A DNA stretch of 64,000 nucleotides from Lytechinus pictus (GCF_037042905.1 NC_087257.1:26411501-26475500), one strand, 5' to 3'. Positions 45,078-58,280 are shown, numbered from the stretch's first letter. Made by a program: numbers and translations. Notes: generated by a model not told the origin, from the letters alone.

Positions 45078-46342
45078 GTTTGTGCTTTCAGTGGCCTGTG
45101 TAACATAAAGCTTAAAGATTGATCGTAGAGCAGATTTATACGATTTATTCTGTTGATTATTGTGTACGATCAATCGTAGAAGTTGGTACCATGATCGATT
45201 GCTTTGTGTGTCCAGCCACCCCAAAACCAACAATAAGTCACCCAAGATGAATTTTGAGAATTTTTGATTTTTTTTTTAATTAAAAAAAAAAAATTATTGA
45301 TCTTGATAAGGCACATCGTACATGTAAGCGTCAAAATGACGTAAAACGTGTCAAAATCTATTTACAAGATATTCTGTGAGACCTTCACAAAATTAGGATT
45401 AAAGAAGATTTGAAGTTCGGTGTTCACTCAAGCATGAGATAATGATGATGATGATGACGATGATTGTGAATGTGATGATAATGATCATCATGATCATGAT
45501 CATGATGATTGATGATGATAATGATGGTGATGATGATAATGAATTGATGATCATCATCATGATCATCATCATGATGATGATCATGATGATTGATGATGAT
45601 AATGATGATGATTGATGATGATAATGAATTGATGATCATCATCATGATGATGATCATGATGATTGATGATGATAATGATGATGATGGTGATGATAATGAT
45701 GGTGATGATGATAATGAATTGATGATCATCATCATGATCATGATCATGATGATTGATGATGATAATGATGATGATGGTGATGATAATGATGGTGATGATG
45801 ATAATGAATTGATGATCATCATCATGATCATGATGTTGTCATGATGATGATGATGAAGATGATCATAATAGTGATGGTGATGGGGATTTATGATAATAAT
45901 TTCTTGTATAGTGCTTGTCACATCATGATTTAACTCTATGTGCTTCCATTGATAATGGTGATGGTGATGATGAAGATAATATAACTTTTTAAAATGATTA
46001 CCTATGCAGGTTCAACAGTCTGCCACAAGCTTTCCTATCCAGACATCGTCAAGTGGTACATGGTCTTCGTTCGTCCGTTCATCGGTACCTTCCACATCAT
46101 CCAACCCTGCAGGAAGAAGTGCTGTTGTTTCAGAGAGAGACCATAGTCCCACCTATGCCACCCTAATCACCAAAGACATCCCATTCCAGTTATCAGAGCA
46201 GCTAAGCTGTGCTCACAGACTCTCAACGGACATGAGTTACTTTGCCGTGCCGCCCCTCCCTACCTTCAATCCGACAAAATATTTGTATGACTTTGAGGAG
46301 GAGAGGAGGATACTGAGAGAAACGGCTGATAGCTACGATTGA
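44859..46342 (+). CDS. UMAD1: UMAD1-like protein: UBAP1-MVB12-associated (UMA) domain (two coding exons)
   Basis: Exons 44859-45077 and 46010-46342 join in phase 0 to a 183-residue protein. An in-frame TGA at 44841 and the MF start support the ATG; the 5' UTR exon begins at 44808 after a pyrimidine tract. Residues 37-47 (EEDGFLVVGET) match the N-terminal block of UMAD1. Residues 128-138 (KDIPFQLSEQL) and 164-177 (YLYDFEEERRILRE) match the two conserved parts of the UMA domain found in UBAP1 and MVB12 subunits of ESCRT-I. So a role with ESCRT-I in endosomal sorting is expected; UMAD1 itself is little studied. The middle is Ser/Pro-rich and unconserved, making it longer than the ~137-residue human protein. 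PPTY at 68-71 is a PPxY motif. AATAAA at 47785 is one possible poly(A) signal. Confidence 0.85.
45433..45900. repeat. (ATG/ATC)n microsatellite with ~88 bp higher-order unit, UMAD1-like intron
   Basis: Mixed GAT, ATC and AAT triplets. A larger unit starting AATGAATTGATGATCATCAT recurs near 45538, 45624, 45714 and 45804. Both strands give Asp-, Met- or Ser/His-rich frames, which are not genes. Confidence 0.9.
46010..46342 (+). CDS. UMAD1: UMAD1-like coding exon 2 (UMA domain)
   Basis: The acceptor CTATGCAG ends at 46009; 110 codons to TGA at 46340-46342. The UMA core lies at residues 128-177 of the protein. Confidence 0.87.
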   Translation, partial: VQQSATSFPIQTSSSGTWSSFVRSSVPSTSSNPAGRSAVVSERDHSPTYATLITKDIPFQLSEQLSCAHRLSTDMSYFAVPPLPTFNPTKYLYDFEEERRILRETADSYD

Positions 46343-47523
46343 CGTTCTTCCAATATGGGTGAACGACTGATCGTTTGAGGTTTCAGAACCAAAGGCCCCT
46401 GCACGCCTTCAGTGGCCGTTCAATTGGCCCCCATCCAGTTAGATAAGGGGTAAGGCCAACGGGCACATGTTATTTAACGCCTAATATATATTGAATGATG
46501 GATACGCATGCATCCTATGCACATGATCTGACAAATGCAGTGATGCATTATATATATCATAGCGACTGAAATTTAAGTGCAACTCTAAGTCACCCTAAAA
46601 TCTTTGCGTAACACCCCCCTGAATGATCTAGCCAAAGTAAGTCAATGTATATGCCATTTCATTAAACCTATTTCTTGATGTGAAGAACTAAGTGTCAACC
46701 ACAAAATATGATTTTTGATTTTTTTTTTAAATCAAGTATTGAATTCTAGATATCAAGAAATAGCATAAAATGGTGAAGTGGCTTGCTATACGTATGTCGG
46801 CATACACTGGGTATAACATTCAGGTGCACCAGATACTTGCACAGTCTTAGCCATGGAATAGGCCTGGCCTGGTTGGTATATGGTGCCTGAAAAACAGTGA
46901 GAGGGACTTCCAATGGACTTATTCTTTCCAAACATGCACCATGTTGTGGTAATCAAAATGGGAACTGAAATGGTTTTATGGGATAGCTCTTCGTGCAATA
47001 GACACGTACCCAGGCCCTAGTACCCACATGAAGGTAAATTGTTAGAATTACGAATTTTTGGTACTGCCAACAAAAAATAGCATTAACTGCAGACATGCTG
47101 AAGCTTCTAGCATTCCGTTCTTCATGTGTTTTTACTTCGACGAATGCATGTCGAAAAGTTTCTGTATGTTCATGTTTAGTGTTGGAATTTTTTGGTTTTG
47201 ATTAATCATATTTTGGTCTTAATGAATCTTATGTCAAGATTTCAGGAGATTCTAAGAGTTGTTCTTATATTTACCACAACTCCCAACATTTTTGGCTATT
47301 TCATAAAGCTGTCCATAACGTGAGGCATGAATGACCATGTTCTTTGATGTTAAATCAGATTCTCAATCATCTTAATGCCCCACCGCTTAAGTTGAAATAT
47401 TAAATTTGTAGCTTAGAATGGATTTCTTTTTATTAACAAGCATTCTAATGCAATGTTATATCATTTGTCAGCGTTTTTTTTTAAGACAAATGGCAAATTC
47501 AATTCCACTTTGTTAAGCATTGC
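46343..47523 (+). other. Probable 3' UTR and flank of the UMAD1-like gene
   Basis: AT-rich, non-coding on both strands. The transcript end could not be fixed; no AATAAA is close to the stop. Confidence 0.4.
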
Positions 47524-47655
47524 GGCCCTGTTGCATAAAAATATGAGCTGGTAAATTCCATGGAATCCATTATTTTGATTGGCTGTTAAAGATTGTTACT
47601 ATGGTGGGTATCATTAGATCGCAAAACATAATAGCTACTTTTGTGCACCAGGGAC
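47524..47655. mobile_element. MITE with CCCTGTTGCATAAAA end (copy 2)
   Basis: GGCCCTGTTGCATAAAAATA at the left and CTTTTGTGCACCAGGGACCC at the right are inverted. It shares TTTTGATTGGCTG with the copy at 18.8 kb. Confidence 0.65.
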
Positions 47656-48277
47656 CCTGGGTTATACTAGGATACATCTCTAACACAAGAACATCTCAAT
47701 GATCTTCTTAAAGTCATTCTCACATGTAACTTATGGACAGCTTTAAGAACCCCCCCCCCCCCCCCCCCGAAAAGCTGATATACAAATAAAACTCCTAATT
47801 AAAAGCATTGGAAAGAATTACACTCACAAGGTACATTTGGAACCATTCTAACACGCCCGAGGCAGAGCTGAGGGCATTTGGACTGTTTCAAATGCAACAG
47901 AATAGTTCTAATGCCAGAGCACAATGATGTGTATTTTATGTTTTATAAGATGAGGTTGTGGATCTTTTTTCATTATGTGATAAACCAACCTCTTCTCAAA
48001 ACTCTGATCAGTCATCACCAGTCATAAATCTAGATGTCAGGCCAAATAAGTGATCGGTCACATCTGTGCAGTCAATCATATTTTAAGGATCTTCTATGTT
48101 ATCTTATATTAAACTATACCTCCAAGCATATAGTCTATGATATCTTTAATTCACAGATATCATACATATATTTTTCAACTTCTGGTATTGAAAGCTGTGC
48201 AATGCAATTTAGTGCCTTTCATTATACACAAAGCCTTTCATATTCTGTGTGTGCATGATATTATTGTAATGATTATA

Positions 48278-49097
48278 CAGTGCATCCCAGAAAAAACGAA
48301 ACCGAGATTTAGCGATGATTTATCATAACTTAATCACAAATACAATAGACAAATGACCTACCAAAGTAAAGCTTAGAATCTCCTCTTTCATCTGATATTA
48401 CTTACATTATTCCTCATTCACGCCTGAGTGAGTAAAAACAATTTGAAGAAAGGATACCAAAAACTCATTTGGCGGGGGGTATCTGAATTTTAAAAAGAAA
48501 ATCACATGCCTAAAAAGTTCAATATCTGCTCTTTAATTTGATACCTTAATCACAATAAATGGTCGAGAAGTAAAAAAGTTACGTTCCCTTGAAACAATGC
48601 TTGTATTTCCATAATTTCATTAAATAAACGTGTTTTCGCCAGTTTCCCACAGAAGCTATCGCATGGTTAACAAAAGACTTCATGCATGGCTGATCGTCAA
48701 CAAAACGGAGTGTCGAGTGAGTTTGAACGCTCGCCTGTAAAACCTCTTCATTTTATGAAATTATTGAAATTCAAGCCTTATTTCAAATAACCAGAACTTT
48801 CTTATTTCTTGACCATTTTCTGTAATTGAGGTATCAAATTAAAGAGCAGATATTGAACTTTTTAGAAATGTGATTTTCTTTTTGAAACCCAGATACAGCC
48901 CGCCAAATGACTTTTTGGTATCCCCTCTTCAAATTGCTTTTGCTCACTCATGCGTGAATGAGAAATAATCTAAGTAATTTCAGATGAAAGAGGAGATTCT
49001 AAGCTTTACAATGGTAGGTCATTTGTCTATTGTATTAGTGATTAAGTTATGATAAATCATCGATAAATCTCGGTTTCGTTTTTTGTGGGACACACTG
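48278..49097. mobile_element. Tc1/mariner-like palindromic element, TA target
   Basis: CAGTGCATCCCAGAAAAAAC and GTTTTTTGTGGGACACACTG are the ends, flanked by TA. The arms are ~400 bp and nearly meet, so the element is almost wholly palindromic. The ends match the type of the 1.84 kb element at 13.8 kb. A short frame from ATG at about 48686 may be a transposase remnant, but is too short to tell. Confidence 0.85.
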
Positions 49098-49209
49098 TAC
49101 ATCTAATATGTCCAGTTTTTAAATGATGACATTGTTTTAATGAAGAACTATAGATATTTGATAAGTAATATTTTGTTCAAGGTTACTCACTTTTCATCAG
49201 GATCAGTTA

Positions 49210-49290
49210 TAAAAGTAATAATAATGATAATGATACTACTACTACTAGTAATAATAATAATTATTATTATTATAATGAGAATGATAATAA
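49210..49290. repeat. (AAT)n/(ATT)n microsatellite
   Basis: AATAATAATAATTATTATTA and related trinucleotides. Confidence 0.9.
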
Positions 49291-49389
49291 TAAGATGATA
49301 ATATCTATAATAGATTAATGATAAAAACAGTAATAACAATGATATTCGTAAACATTGTATCGTGCATGATATACATGTATAGGAATGAT

Positions 49390-49787
49390 GTCTATAAGCA
49401 CTTTACAAATGGTCCACGATTCGATTTTTGGAACAAATCGCATTTCGCTTATTTCTGAAAACGTGAAAGAGTATCTCTTTATTAAATGAGGTTCAAATTA
49501 ACTGAAAGAATACTAATATAACAATTTTGGATGATTGCAAGCCTTCACTTTTGGAATAAAGGCTAAATTAGTTTCAAACGTAGCAAATCTTACGATTGCT
49601 ATGAAGTCCTTACGACTAGATAATAAATTTGCATTTATATCAATGAGGTTGATAGCATGGTCACAGATTTGAACGTAGATATTTGTACAGTGGTTTACAA
49701 CACTACACAGTTAGATATTCCATGTCTCAATAGCATAAAATTTTACTACTTGTTATTCCAAACGTAAGGTGTGCGGTGGCCTTTAGA
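49390..49787. mobile_element. MITE with ACCGCACACCTTACG end (partial copy 3)
   Basis: Ends AACGTAAGGTGTGCGGTGGC at the right, and carries ATTTTGGATGATTGCAAGCC and AAATTAGTTTCAAACGTAGC, in inverted order relative to the copy at 28 kb. The left end is degraded. Confidence 0.7.
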
Positions 49788-49794
49788 TATCCCT

Positions 49795-49946
49795 CAGGGT
49801 CCACGGAACGGTTTTCAAAGTGGGGGGGGGGGGCTGACCATGCAAAAAATCACAATCATATGGTCATTTTTACGTTTTTTTTACATGGTTTTGGAGAAAA
49901 AAAAGTGGGGGGCTGAAGCTCCCCCCCCCCCCCCCCCCTGTCCCTG
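49795..49946. mobile_element. Small MITE, CAGGGGC-end family (copy 2)
   Basis: CAGGGTCCACGGAACGG at the left, CTGTCCCTG at the right, with the poly-G run, CATGGTTTTGGAG block and poly-C run seen in the other two copies. Confidence 0.8.
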
Positions 49947-52030
49947 TCTTCAGATTCTGACTTGCCCACACACAATGTAGGCAATTTGATGAACAGCTAC
50001 ATTTATTGCTAAAATTACATTGTTTGACAATGTACAAGCTGTAGGCCTTGTTTAGTTTGTCATGTGATTTCCAAAGCTGAAACAGGAGATTAATGAAAAG
50101 GGGTATTATTTCTGCCATTATTAGAAAATGTTGGGAGAAAGAAACTGAAGGAAACACAAGCCTCAAAATAAGGGGAAAAATAGGAATAGAATGTACCTGT
50201 TGAGGATCTCAGAATTGGAAATGTTTAGGTTCTCCATTGTGTTCCTTACTTTGGGTATTTTTCAGAAAAGTTATTTCCATGTATGGTCATTTTCTGGCTT
50301 ATATATTCCCTCAAAGCAAAGTGATTTACCTCTATCTATAAGGAATCTTTCTACAAACTATCCTGTGCCACTGTCTTTTCTTTGTATTCGTTATTTAACC
50401 AAGCTAGCATACTTCTTTGTTCTACTTAATCGATATCATGAGCATTTTATTCACAAGGGGAGTGCACTTTAGAAATCTTATATATTATTATAAATATTTA
50501 TTCAGATTCTGTATATTGAAATTAATTGAAGTAAATTATAGAATTCTGCTCGGAATTTTTGTACTGTAATTGGTTTAAATATTTTAACTTTCAGATATTT
50601 CTTCCCTTTTGTAATGTTCACCTGCAGTTTGAATTATGTAAATTATTGTATTTACAAAAAAAGTATGTAATAAATATGCATATTTTATTTATTTTGAAAG
50701 AATCTTTATCTTAGTCTTTAAACCGAGATATATATGGTATTTATATGCTAAGTGCATCCATGTCATTTAAGCTTGAGATGATGAGGATGATGATGATGAT
50801 TTGCTTGTCATGATTAGTTTTGCTTGTCCTGTAAACAAGTTGGTTTCAAAGCTGAGAAATTACAGATTTCTATCAGTTCTGAGTTTGTGATTTCTCTAAT
50901 GAACTGCCCCCATATTTTGTGTATCATAGATTTCACGGAGTGTTTATTTTTTTAAAGGTATGAATGAATAATATCTTTTTTTACAAGTCCACTCTGAAAT
51001 AATTTACCTGCTATTTTTGTGTATTTAATTGTTTTTATTCAAGGTTGAAAAACAAATTTCTGGAAAATGAGGTTAATGAATATATGGTCTATGTAATTGT
51101 GCATGGCAAATGTTAGCAACGTGCATGTGACAATAGAAAAAAAAATCATAGTTCTGTAATAGGGGTCTATGTAACTTGTCTTGATGTGTTTCTATGGCAT
51201 TTAAACTTATTGTTAGAAGCAACTAGGCATCAGAGTTGACTTGCTGGTTAAAGTTACATTTTATATTGTACACTACATTGTACTGAAATATCAAATAATT
51301 TCACATGTAAAGCATACATGAAGCTTAGATTTTTATTTTGTGTGTATGATTTTTTTTTCTGTTGCTTCTAATTTTTTGTAGTTGGTTTTCCTTATGTGTC
51401 ATGATGTGCCATTACTTTCAACAATTGCATGATCTCCTCGCGACAGGTGATCACTTAACATGGCCTTTCAGGAAAACATAACACATTGTTTGCAAAAGGA
51501 AAGGTGTACCATTTACAAGATGTGGTAAGATCCCAAAATGTATGTGACGTTTCAATTCACTAAGTTTAATACAAGAGTTATGATGTGGATGATATGAAAT
51601 AAAGTTATATTTTAATGGATGTACAATATTTTGCATGAAAGTTTCTCAAATTCCGACATTTCTTTTCAGTGTAAAAAACACTTCTCAAGAATGAAATGGG
51701 CTGAAAGTTTCAGGATGTAATCTGTATTTGTACCTTGCTGAAATGATTTGTGAGATAAGTGTTTAATGAGCCGTTCTTAAAAGGTAAAACCATTACCAAG
51801 ACAGGGGGATGAATACCCCCAGAGTATCACTGATGAAGAAAAATTTAGCATTTACTTTGCTTTTGTAAAATGGGAACATTAAATGAAACTTCAATGTAAT
51901 TTACATTATTGAATCATTCTAAAAATTTTGTAATCTATGAATGGTCTGGTTGTCATTTCTCATTATGACTGTTACTTTCAATATTTATTTTTAAAAACAT
52001 GTAAAAAATTAAGTATCTTCAGAATCCATC
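49947..52030. other. AT-rich non-coding stretch
   Basis: About 2 kb without a supportable gene, RNA or repeat. Downstream of the UMAD1-like gene. Confidence 0.4.
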
Positions 52031-52189
52031 TCCCTGTCGCTACTTAAGAAGGTATTTGCTGCAAGCATCGTTCATATTATTGTATATACCCAGACTGAGA
52101 ACTGAAAATATTGCTATTTACTCTATTTACTTTGGTCACATAATTGCTTTGATCATGACTCTGTTATTATCTGAACCTGACATACTAAC

Positions 52190-52340
52190 CTTAATGTGCA
52201 TATGTAAAGCGCTTAGAAACCAACGTATGAAGCGTTATATAAACATATCTATTGTTATTATTATTATTATCATTATTATTATTATTATTATCATTATTAT
52301 TATCATTATTATTATTATTATCATTATCATTATATATTTA
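52190..52340 (+). repeat. Retroelement tail with (TTA)n
   Basis: TGTAAAGCGCTTAGAAAC, CGTTATATAAACATATC and then (TTA)n. This 'AAAGCGCTT ... GTTATATAAA' plus triplet tail is typical of LINE-2-type and partner SINE 3' ends in deuterostomes. Confidence 0.6.
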
Positions 52341-53795
52341 TATATATATTCATGTGTATATATATATATGAAAGATAATATTTCAGAGCTATCTAAAAGT
52401 TTAAAATCCTGAGTTTTTCTTAAAACCAGCCAGTATTGTATTTTGTATCGTTTTTTTAAGTATATCTGTTTTAAATCAGTGTAATTGATCTTTATCTTGT
52501 TTTGTGAATAACTTTGATTACTTTCCTGGCATATCTGAATCAAAATCATGTGTATTGCAATGTTATTCTTGAAGAGATTCTTCATGTTGCCAAAAAATAT
52601 TGAATAAAGTGTATTATTTTCAATTTAATTTGTATGCAGGCCCCTTATGTATTCTACATTAAAAAGAAGCACTTTAGGTATTTTTGCCCAAGTTAAGTTG
52701 ATTAATGCATGTTCCCTAAAACGGTTGTGGAGTGAAGGATATAAACTAAAAATGTGTTTTATTTGATAAGTTTACTGAATTTATATCAGAATTTAATTCA
52801 GTCGGTTGCCCGATCAAAATAGAATACCTGCGTGTGTTTGTCTTGTTTGTATAAAATGTATTCTCAAGCATGAAATGGGCTGACAATTTCAAGATATAAT
52901 CTTTATCAGTAGCTTTCTAATGTCAAATTAATGTTAAATAAATATTCAAACGTTCACTTAAAAAAAATTAAAACATTACAGAGAGAGGGTGCTAGAGGGC
53001 GCTTGATTTAAATTTAAATCCTAACGGCTGGAAAAAAGAGTCCACATAATGGGTTAAAAATGCATTTAATGACTACTACCCCTTTATGATATTGTAATGT
53101 TCAATGATGCACAAGACAAAGGAGAGTTCGCCCTGACAATAAAGTCATATAGATGAGCAGTTGCCCCCCCCCCCCCTATTTTATGCAATATAAAAAGCAT
53201 ATATTTAATTTTCGTATGGTTCATGATGACTTATTTTGTTTTCTTTCAGGAGCAGGTTGTAAAATGATTTGTCTGTTAATAATAAGGTACAATAAAATTC
53301 ATTTTCAATTTTTTGAGAAAATGACATTTCATTGATTTTTTTAATTCACGATATACGGAAAGCTGCTCGCATATGATGTCACAAATAACAAAATTAAACT
53401 AATAACTTTTTAAATGATAATAATAGTGATATCTTATTGAGCGCACACACCGTCCAGAGACGCTCATAGCGCTAGCGCAGCAACCGTTCCTTTGGATACA
53501 AATATTTTATACACGTATATATTATAAACAACTACAAATATAGTTATAAATAGAAATCTTAAATCTGATGGATTTTCCTCAAACTTTAACCAATATTTCT
53601 TAATATATATATATATATATATATATATTTGCTAACTTTACAATCAACTTTTTGTCAGGGTTATCTTCCCCTTTAAACATGTTTTGCAAATACATATATT
53701 TGAAATCAAGATGGATTGTGGGAATGATTGGGTAAGAATAGAGAGGGAATGGTAGATTGGATGGACAGGAGAAGAGGTAAATGACCTAACATGGT
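52341..53795. other. Non-coding stretch with poly-C and (TA)n runs
   Basis: A poly-C run at ~53164, a short SINE-tail remnant at ~53417-53480 (AATAATAGTGATATCTTATT then GAGCGCACAC) and a (TA)n run at ~53603. No gene. Confidence 0.4.
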
Positions 53796-54051
53796 CAGTG
53801 GCGTAATGAGCCAAACATTTTGAGGAGGCGAAATATGACGTATCAGGCAAAATTCATAAAAAGTTGCAAGTGAGCAAGTAAAAATGTTAACATTTTTTTT
53901 ACAAAAATCTAATTTTTGTGTTCGATCTAGACATATTCAGAAAAATAATATTGCCCTTCTCTCTCTCCTTTTCTTTTCTCTTATTTCTTTTTTCTTGGAT
54001 GTGAATCTTTTTTGGAGTGCAAGCGTCCCCTCCCTCATCTGTACGCCACTG
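53796..54051. mobile_element. MITE with CAGTGGCGTAATGAGCC end (intact ends)
   Basis: CAGTGGCGTA and TACGCCACTG are exact inverted ends. Inside are AAAAAGTTGCAAGTGAGC and CTTGGATGTGAATC, shared with the element at 22.14 kb. Confidence 0.8.
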
Positions 54052-55241
54052 AACTCTGTATTTGATTTACAGCATTTACTGGGGGAGTTAGGGAAATCAA
54101 GATATGGTAAAGGGTAATATTAAACATCCAACGTACATAGCCTATAATTGTACATGTATATTAAAATTAAACGGTATAGCGCCATCTTTCGGCCAAATGA
54201 TATTTTACCAAACTTATTCTGAGCACATAATTTATTTATAGTCATTCCCCTCCTCCTCCTCCTTCTTCTTCTTCTCCTTGTCCTTCTTCTGTGATTTCTC
54301 AAACTGGAAAGGAAAGAGGCAAAAGGTTTTTTTTTTTAAAGGAATGGGAATTGGAAAGGAAAATAAGGCTCCCTTTTTCTTAAATCGAACTCGCGTTTGA
54401 TTTCTGCCCCCTCCCAATAAATAATTTAAAAACGGCTATTGCACCACCCGTATTGATTTCATTATTGCTACAAAGCGACAAAAAATAAACTCAGTACAAG
54501 TTATTTGCTTTGTAACAGTTAAGATACACAAATTTAAGTTTGATTTATACATTTTTGTCGCATCATAATATAGCGAATGATATAAACACGAGTAATGCTA
54601 AGATTTTTATTTTATTATTTGGGGGAAGGAGCAAACGACCCAAACGCGAAATCACTTTGCTTATAATAATTATGAAATATCTAAATCCTTATTTGGTCTC
54701 ATGGCTTGCTGAATCAATTTGCTTCCCTGATAAAATCGTGACTTGTGTATAAAATACGAGGGAGCGCAGCGAACTAGGAATGAATCAAAACATCCTTCAT
54801 AATTATGAAAGAGTTTGGTTACATCAATATTATCTCGTGTTGGCCTATCATCCGCAAAGTAACCTTGTTTACTTTGCTTCGCTTCGTTGTTGCAGGCATT
54901 TGCCTTTATTACAGTGCGCAAGTATGTGAGCGACAGTGGCGAGTGAGGGAAAATGCAGTTTCTCTTGTTGGTAGTGTTTTGGATATATAGTCTTACTTGC
55001 AAAATCATTTTGCTTCTCTATTCACCATGGATCGAATTGTACTTTGATCATGATAAAGTATAACTTCGTTGGATATCGCAATGAGATTTTCCACAATCTA
55101 AGTCATTGTCGACAAAGTTGCTACAACTGCCGTTGGAAAAAAATGAGAAAATTGAGTGGGAAGGAGGAAAGAAGATGAAGTGATAGAAAAAGAAGGGGAA
55201 GGAGCATGGGCGGAAATCTGTCCCCAAAGGTAGGGGGATCA
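54052..55241. other. Non-coding stretch
   Basis: Contains a (CTT)n tract at ~54250-54290. A 112-codon minus-strand frame at 54.7-55.0 kb shows no recognisable motif and is not called. Confidence 0.35.
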
Positions 55242-57317
55242 CAGGGGCGGATCCAGCTTTCGCCAATAGGGGGGAGGGGGGGGGGGGCTCGAAATTTTTA
55301 AAGCCATATTTTAATCCCCGATCGGCCGCTTGAAGATGATTTTTGTTTGTTTCATTGAAGGGGTAGTCCTCATGGTCACTTCTTAGCTTTATCAACATAA
55401 ATATATGATATCATTCGCCGCGAGCTTAAGAATTTTTTTTTTGAAATTTTATGTATTTTTTCCTAAAATTTGAATATTCTGGGCAATGTTTGTTATCCTG
55501 AAAAAGATGTGTATGCAACTAAATAATTATTACGAACGCGAAGTGCGAGCAGAAATGAACTGATGGAAAAGGTACCTGTTAAAGACTGCTTGCAGTTAGC
55601 CATGAAGAGGTTACATATTTCAATAATCAAATAAGATGAAATTTTTACATAAAGAATGGAAATTCTAAGCATTTTTAGTAACTTAAACAGAATAGGTATA
55701 TAACTAAACAATTTATGCGAACACGAAGCGCGAGCGGAAAATTTTGAGATTTAGACCTAAGAACGAGACACTCTATTCATGTTTTGTAAATCATGAAAAG
55801 TAAGAATATTTGGGGGTCTTCCTTTAACATTGCGAGCGCAAAGTGCAGGCAGAATTTTTTTATATACGTTTAATTTGAACTGATCGAAAAGGTACTTGTT
55901 AAGGACTGCTTGCATTTAGCCATGAAGACGTTACATATTTCAACAATTAAATAATGCTAGCGCGAATCGCGAGCTGAAAATTTTTGACATTTCTACAAAA
56001 AGAATCGAAAATTTTAATCAATTTTTGTAATCGTGAACAGGGTATAGCTATATAACTAAACAATTGATGCAAGCGAAGCGCGAGCGGAAAAAAAATCGAG
56101 ATTTAGACCTGAAAACGGAAACTCTATTCATGTTTTGTAAATCATGAAAGGGTGAGAAATAGGGGATCTTTCTAATGCGAGCACAAAGCGCGAGCAGAAA
56201 ATTTTTTATATTGTGATCTGAAACTGGATAATGATTAAAATAAGAAGTTGAATATCTGAATAAACATGCGCGCGCGTGTTTCAGATTGAACCTAGAATGT
56301 AAGCATTATACACATCTTTTATCATGAAAAATCAAAACTATTTGATATTCCGATCTGAAAAAAAGTTAATTTCAGCTCTATATTTCAAGCACTTTGTAGG
56401 AAAATTGTGAGGTGGATATGGATCGCACTTAATAAAGAGCTGATATTTTTCATTATTATTTGAGTTTTGACATAGGACCGGGACATCCTTAGGACATGTC
56501 ATCATATGAAAATGATGACTATCTTCCTATTCCTCTTGCTAATTAAGCGCGAGATGAAACAAAAGGGACAATTTAATCATTAAATTAATATCTTATTTAT
56601 TAATGCCTAATGAGGGCGAGAAATCTTATGATATTATGGAATATGGCCTGAAAACTGGAAATTTCAAGCACTTTTGTAATTATGAATAGGATGCATCAGT
56701 TAAAATATTTTTTTAACCATTAATGCGAGCGCAAATCGCGAGCTGAAATCTTTGATAAACTGTCATGAAAATCAATATTGAGACATACATAACTCGCCAA
56801 TCAAAATGCGAGCGTATAGTGCTATCTAATACGTTTTGACAATCAGACTTAAAAGGGATATTTTTAAAACTAAATGGAATACACGAAAGTAATAGGTACT
56901 TGATAAATCAAAATTTGTGAGCGCGCAGCGCGAGCAGAAAATGTGAATATTCAGACCATAAAGCTGTCATTTTTACAGAGCACTTTTAAAAAATCAGTTT
57001 TTAAATCACACAAAATAATGAAATTTCGATTTCCGAGGTGAAATGTGTAATGTATATTGACTTCCAAACTTTAAACTTAAGCTCCATATTGAACAATCAC
57101 CTAACAGGCAATGCGAGCGCGAAGCGCGACCAAAAATTTTATATAGTGACATGAAAGATTCTTTTTATTTTCCAAGTCTTCCCCTCATCTTATTTTATTC
57201 ACTCGTCTTCCTCCTCTTTTTTCCTCCTCTTTTTTCCCTCCTTTTTGTATTTCTTTCCTTTTTATTCTCCGCCAATGGGGTGGGGGGGGGGGGGCTCGTC
57301 CCCTGGATCCGCCTATG
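55242..57317. mobile_element. DNA transposon with GGCGGATCC-type ends and GCGAGCGCGAAGCGCGAGC cassettes
   Basis: CAGGGGCGGATCCAGCTTTC at the left, then CGCCAATAGG and poly-G; at the right CGCCAATGGGG, poly-G and CCCTGGATCCGCCTATG. The interior holds many copies of CGAGCGCGAAGCGCGAGC-like words, the complement of the cassettes at 9.3 and 25-26 kb. No transposase frame is seen. Confidence 0.75.
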
Positions 57318-57423
57318 GGACCAGGGGCTGGAACATTTGACAAGCAAAATAAAAAATGGTCATTTAGTCCAAATGCATGTATTATTTTGAATATGAATGA
57401 TGTATTTTTCTCCATCATAAAAG

Positions 57424-57476
57424 ACCAAAAATAGTAGGGGGACATTTGATATTGTGTCCCCCCTACTATTTTTGGT
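57424..57476. repeat. Hairpin with ~20-bp arms
   Basis: CCAAAAATAGTAGGGGGACA pairs with TGTCCCCCCTACTATTTTTGG-type sequence (one extra C) around a ~10-base loop. Confidence 0.8.
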
Positions 57477-57707
57477 AGAGGGACACGCCCCCCCCCCTGG
57501 GATTTCCGCCCATGGGAAGGAGACAAGAAAGGAAAACTCAAGGAAAGAAAAAAAAAAGAGAAATTAAAAAAGTTTTCCTTTTTCTTCTTTTCCTTAATTT
57601 GGCCTTTCGTCTTTTCTATTTCTTAACACCCTGTCCACAGTTTTCCCCTTTATATCGTCTTCTCGTCTAACCCCTCCCTTCGGGATTGTCGCCCATGACG
57701 ATCATCA

Positions 57708-58280
57708 TTAAAGGACAAGTCCGCCCCAACATAAAGATGATTTGCATAAAAAGAAAAAAAAAGAAAAACACTACAAATTTCATCAAAATCGGATGTAAAA
57801 TAAGAAAGATATGACATTTTAAAGTTTCGCTTAATTTCACAAAACAATTCTATGCACATCCTGGTCGGTATGCAAATGAGGAATCTCACTATTTTCTTTG
57901 GTGTTTTATTATATGAAATTCCTAATTTTCTCCTCATTGTCAAGTGAAACAACGATTAATTCCTCCCTGAACATGTGGAATTAGCATTGTATAATACTAC
58001 ATGTATATGGTTCAGTCAAGTTGGTCCTTACTGTCAAATCTGTTTAATTTTTTTTGTAGAATTCAAACAATAAAAAGCAAAATAGTGAGTGATGGACATC
58101 ATCGTCTGTCTCATCTGCATGTCACACATATCACTATCGTGAAAAATATGAAAATTTTTGAAATATCATAATTTTCTTATTCTAAATCCGTCCGATTTTG
58201 AAGAAATTTTCAGCGTTATGCTAGTTTGATTTTCTCTATTTTTTCAAATCAACATTTTTCCAGGGTGGACTTGGCCTTTA
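57708..58280. mobile_element. MITE with AAAGGACAAGTCC ends
   Basis: TTAAAGGACAAGTCCGCCCC and GGTGGACTTGGCCTTTA are inverted; TATGACATTTTAAAGTTTCG inside matches the MITE at 33.17 kb. Confidence 0.8.

Noticed and set aside
45424-45921. 165-codon Ser/His/Ile-rich frame antisense to the UMAD1-like intron
   Set aside because: Microsatellite translation with an 88 bp higher-order repeat.
44859-46342. TP53INP-like protein (MF start, LIR-like DGFLVV)
   Set aside because: The N-terminus fits loosely, but the C-terminal KDIPFQLSEQL and YLYDFEEERRIL blocks match the UMA domain far better, so UMAD1-like was chosen.
48686-48790. Transposase start inside the 0.82 kb Tc1/mariner-like element
   Set aside because: The frame is only about 35 codons and has no recognisable helix-turn-helix or catalytic motif.
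54670-55008. 112-codon minus-strand frame
   Set aside because: No recognisable domain and normal base composition for non-coding DNA here; cannot be supported.
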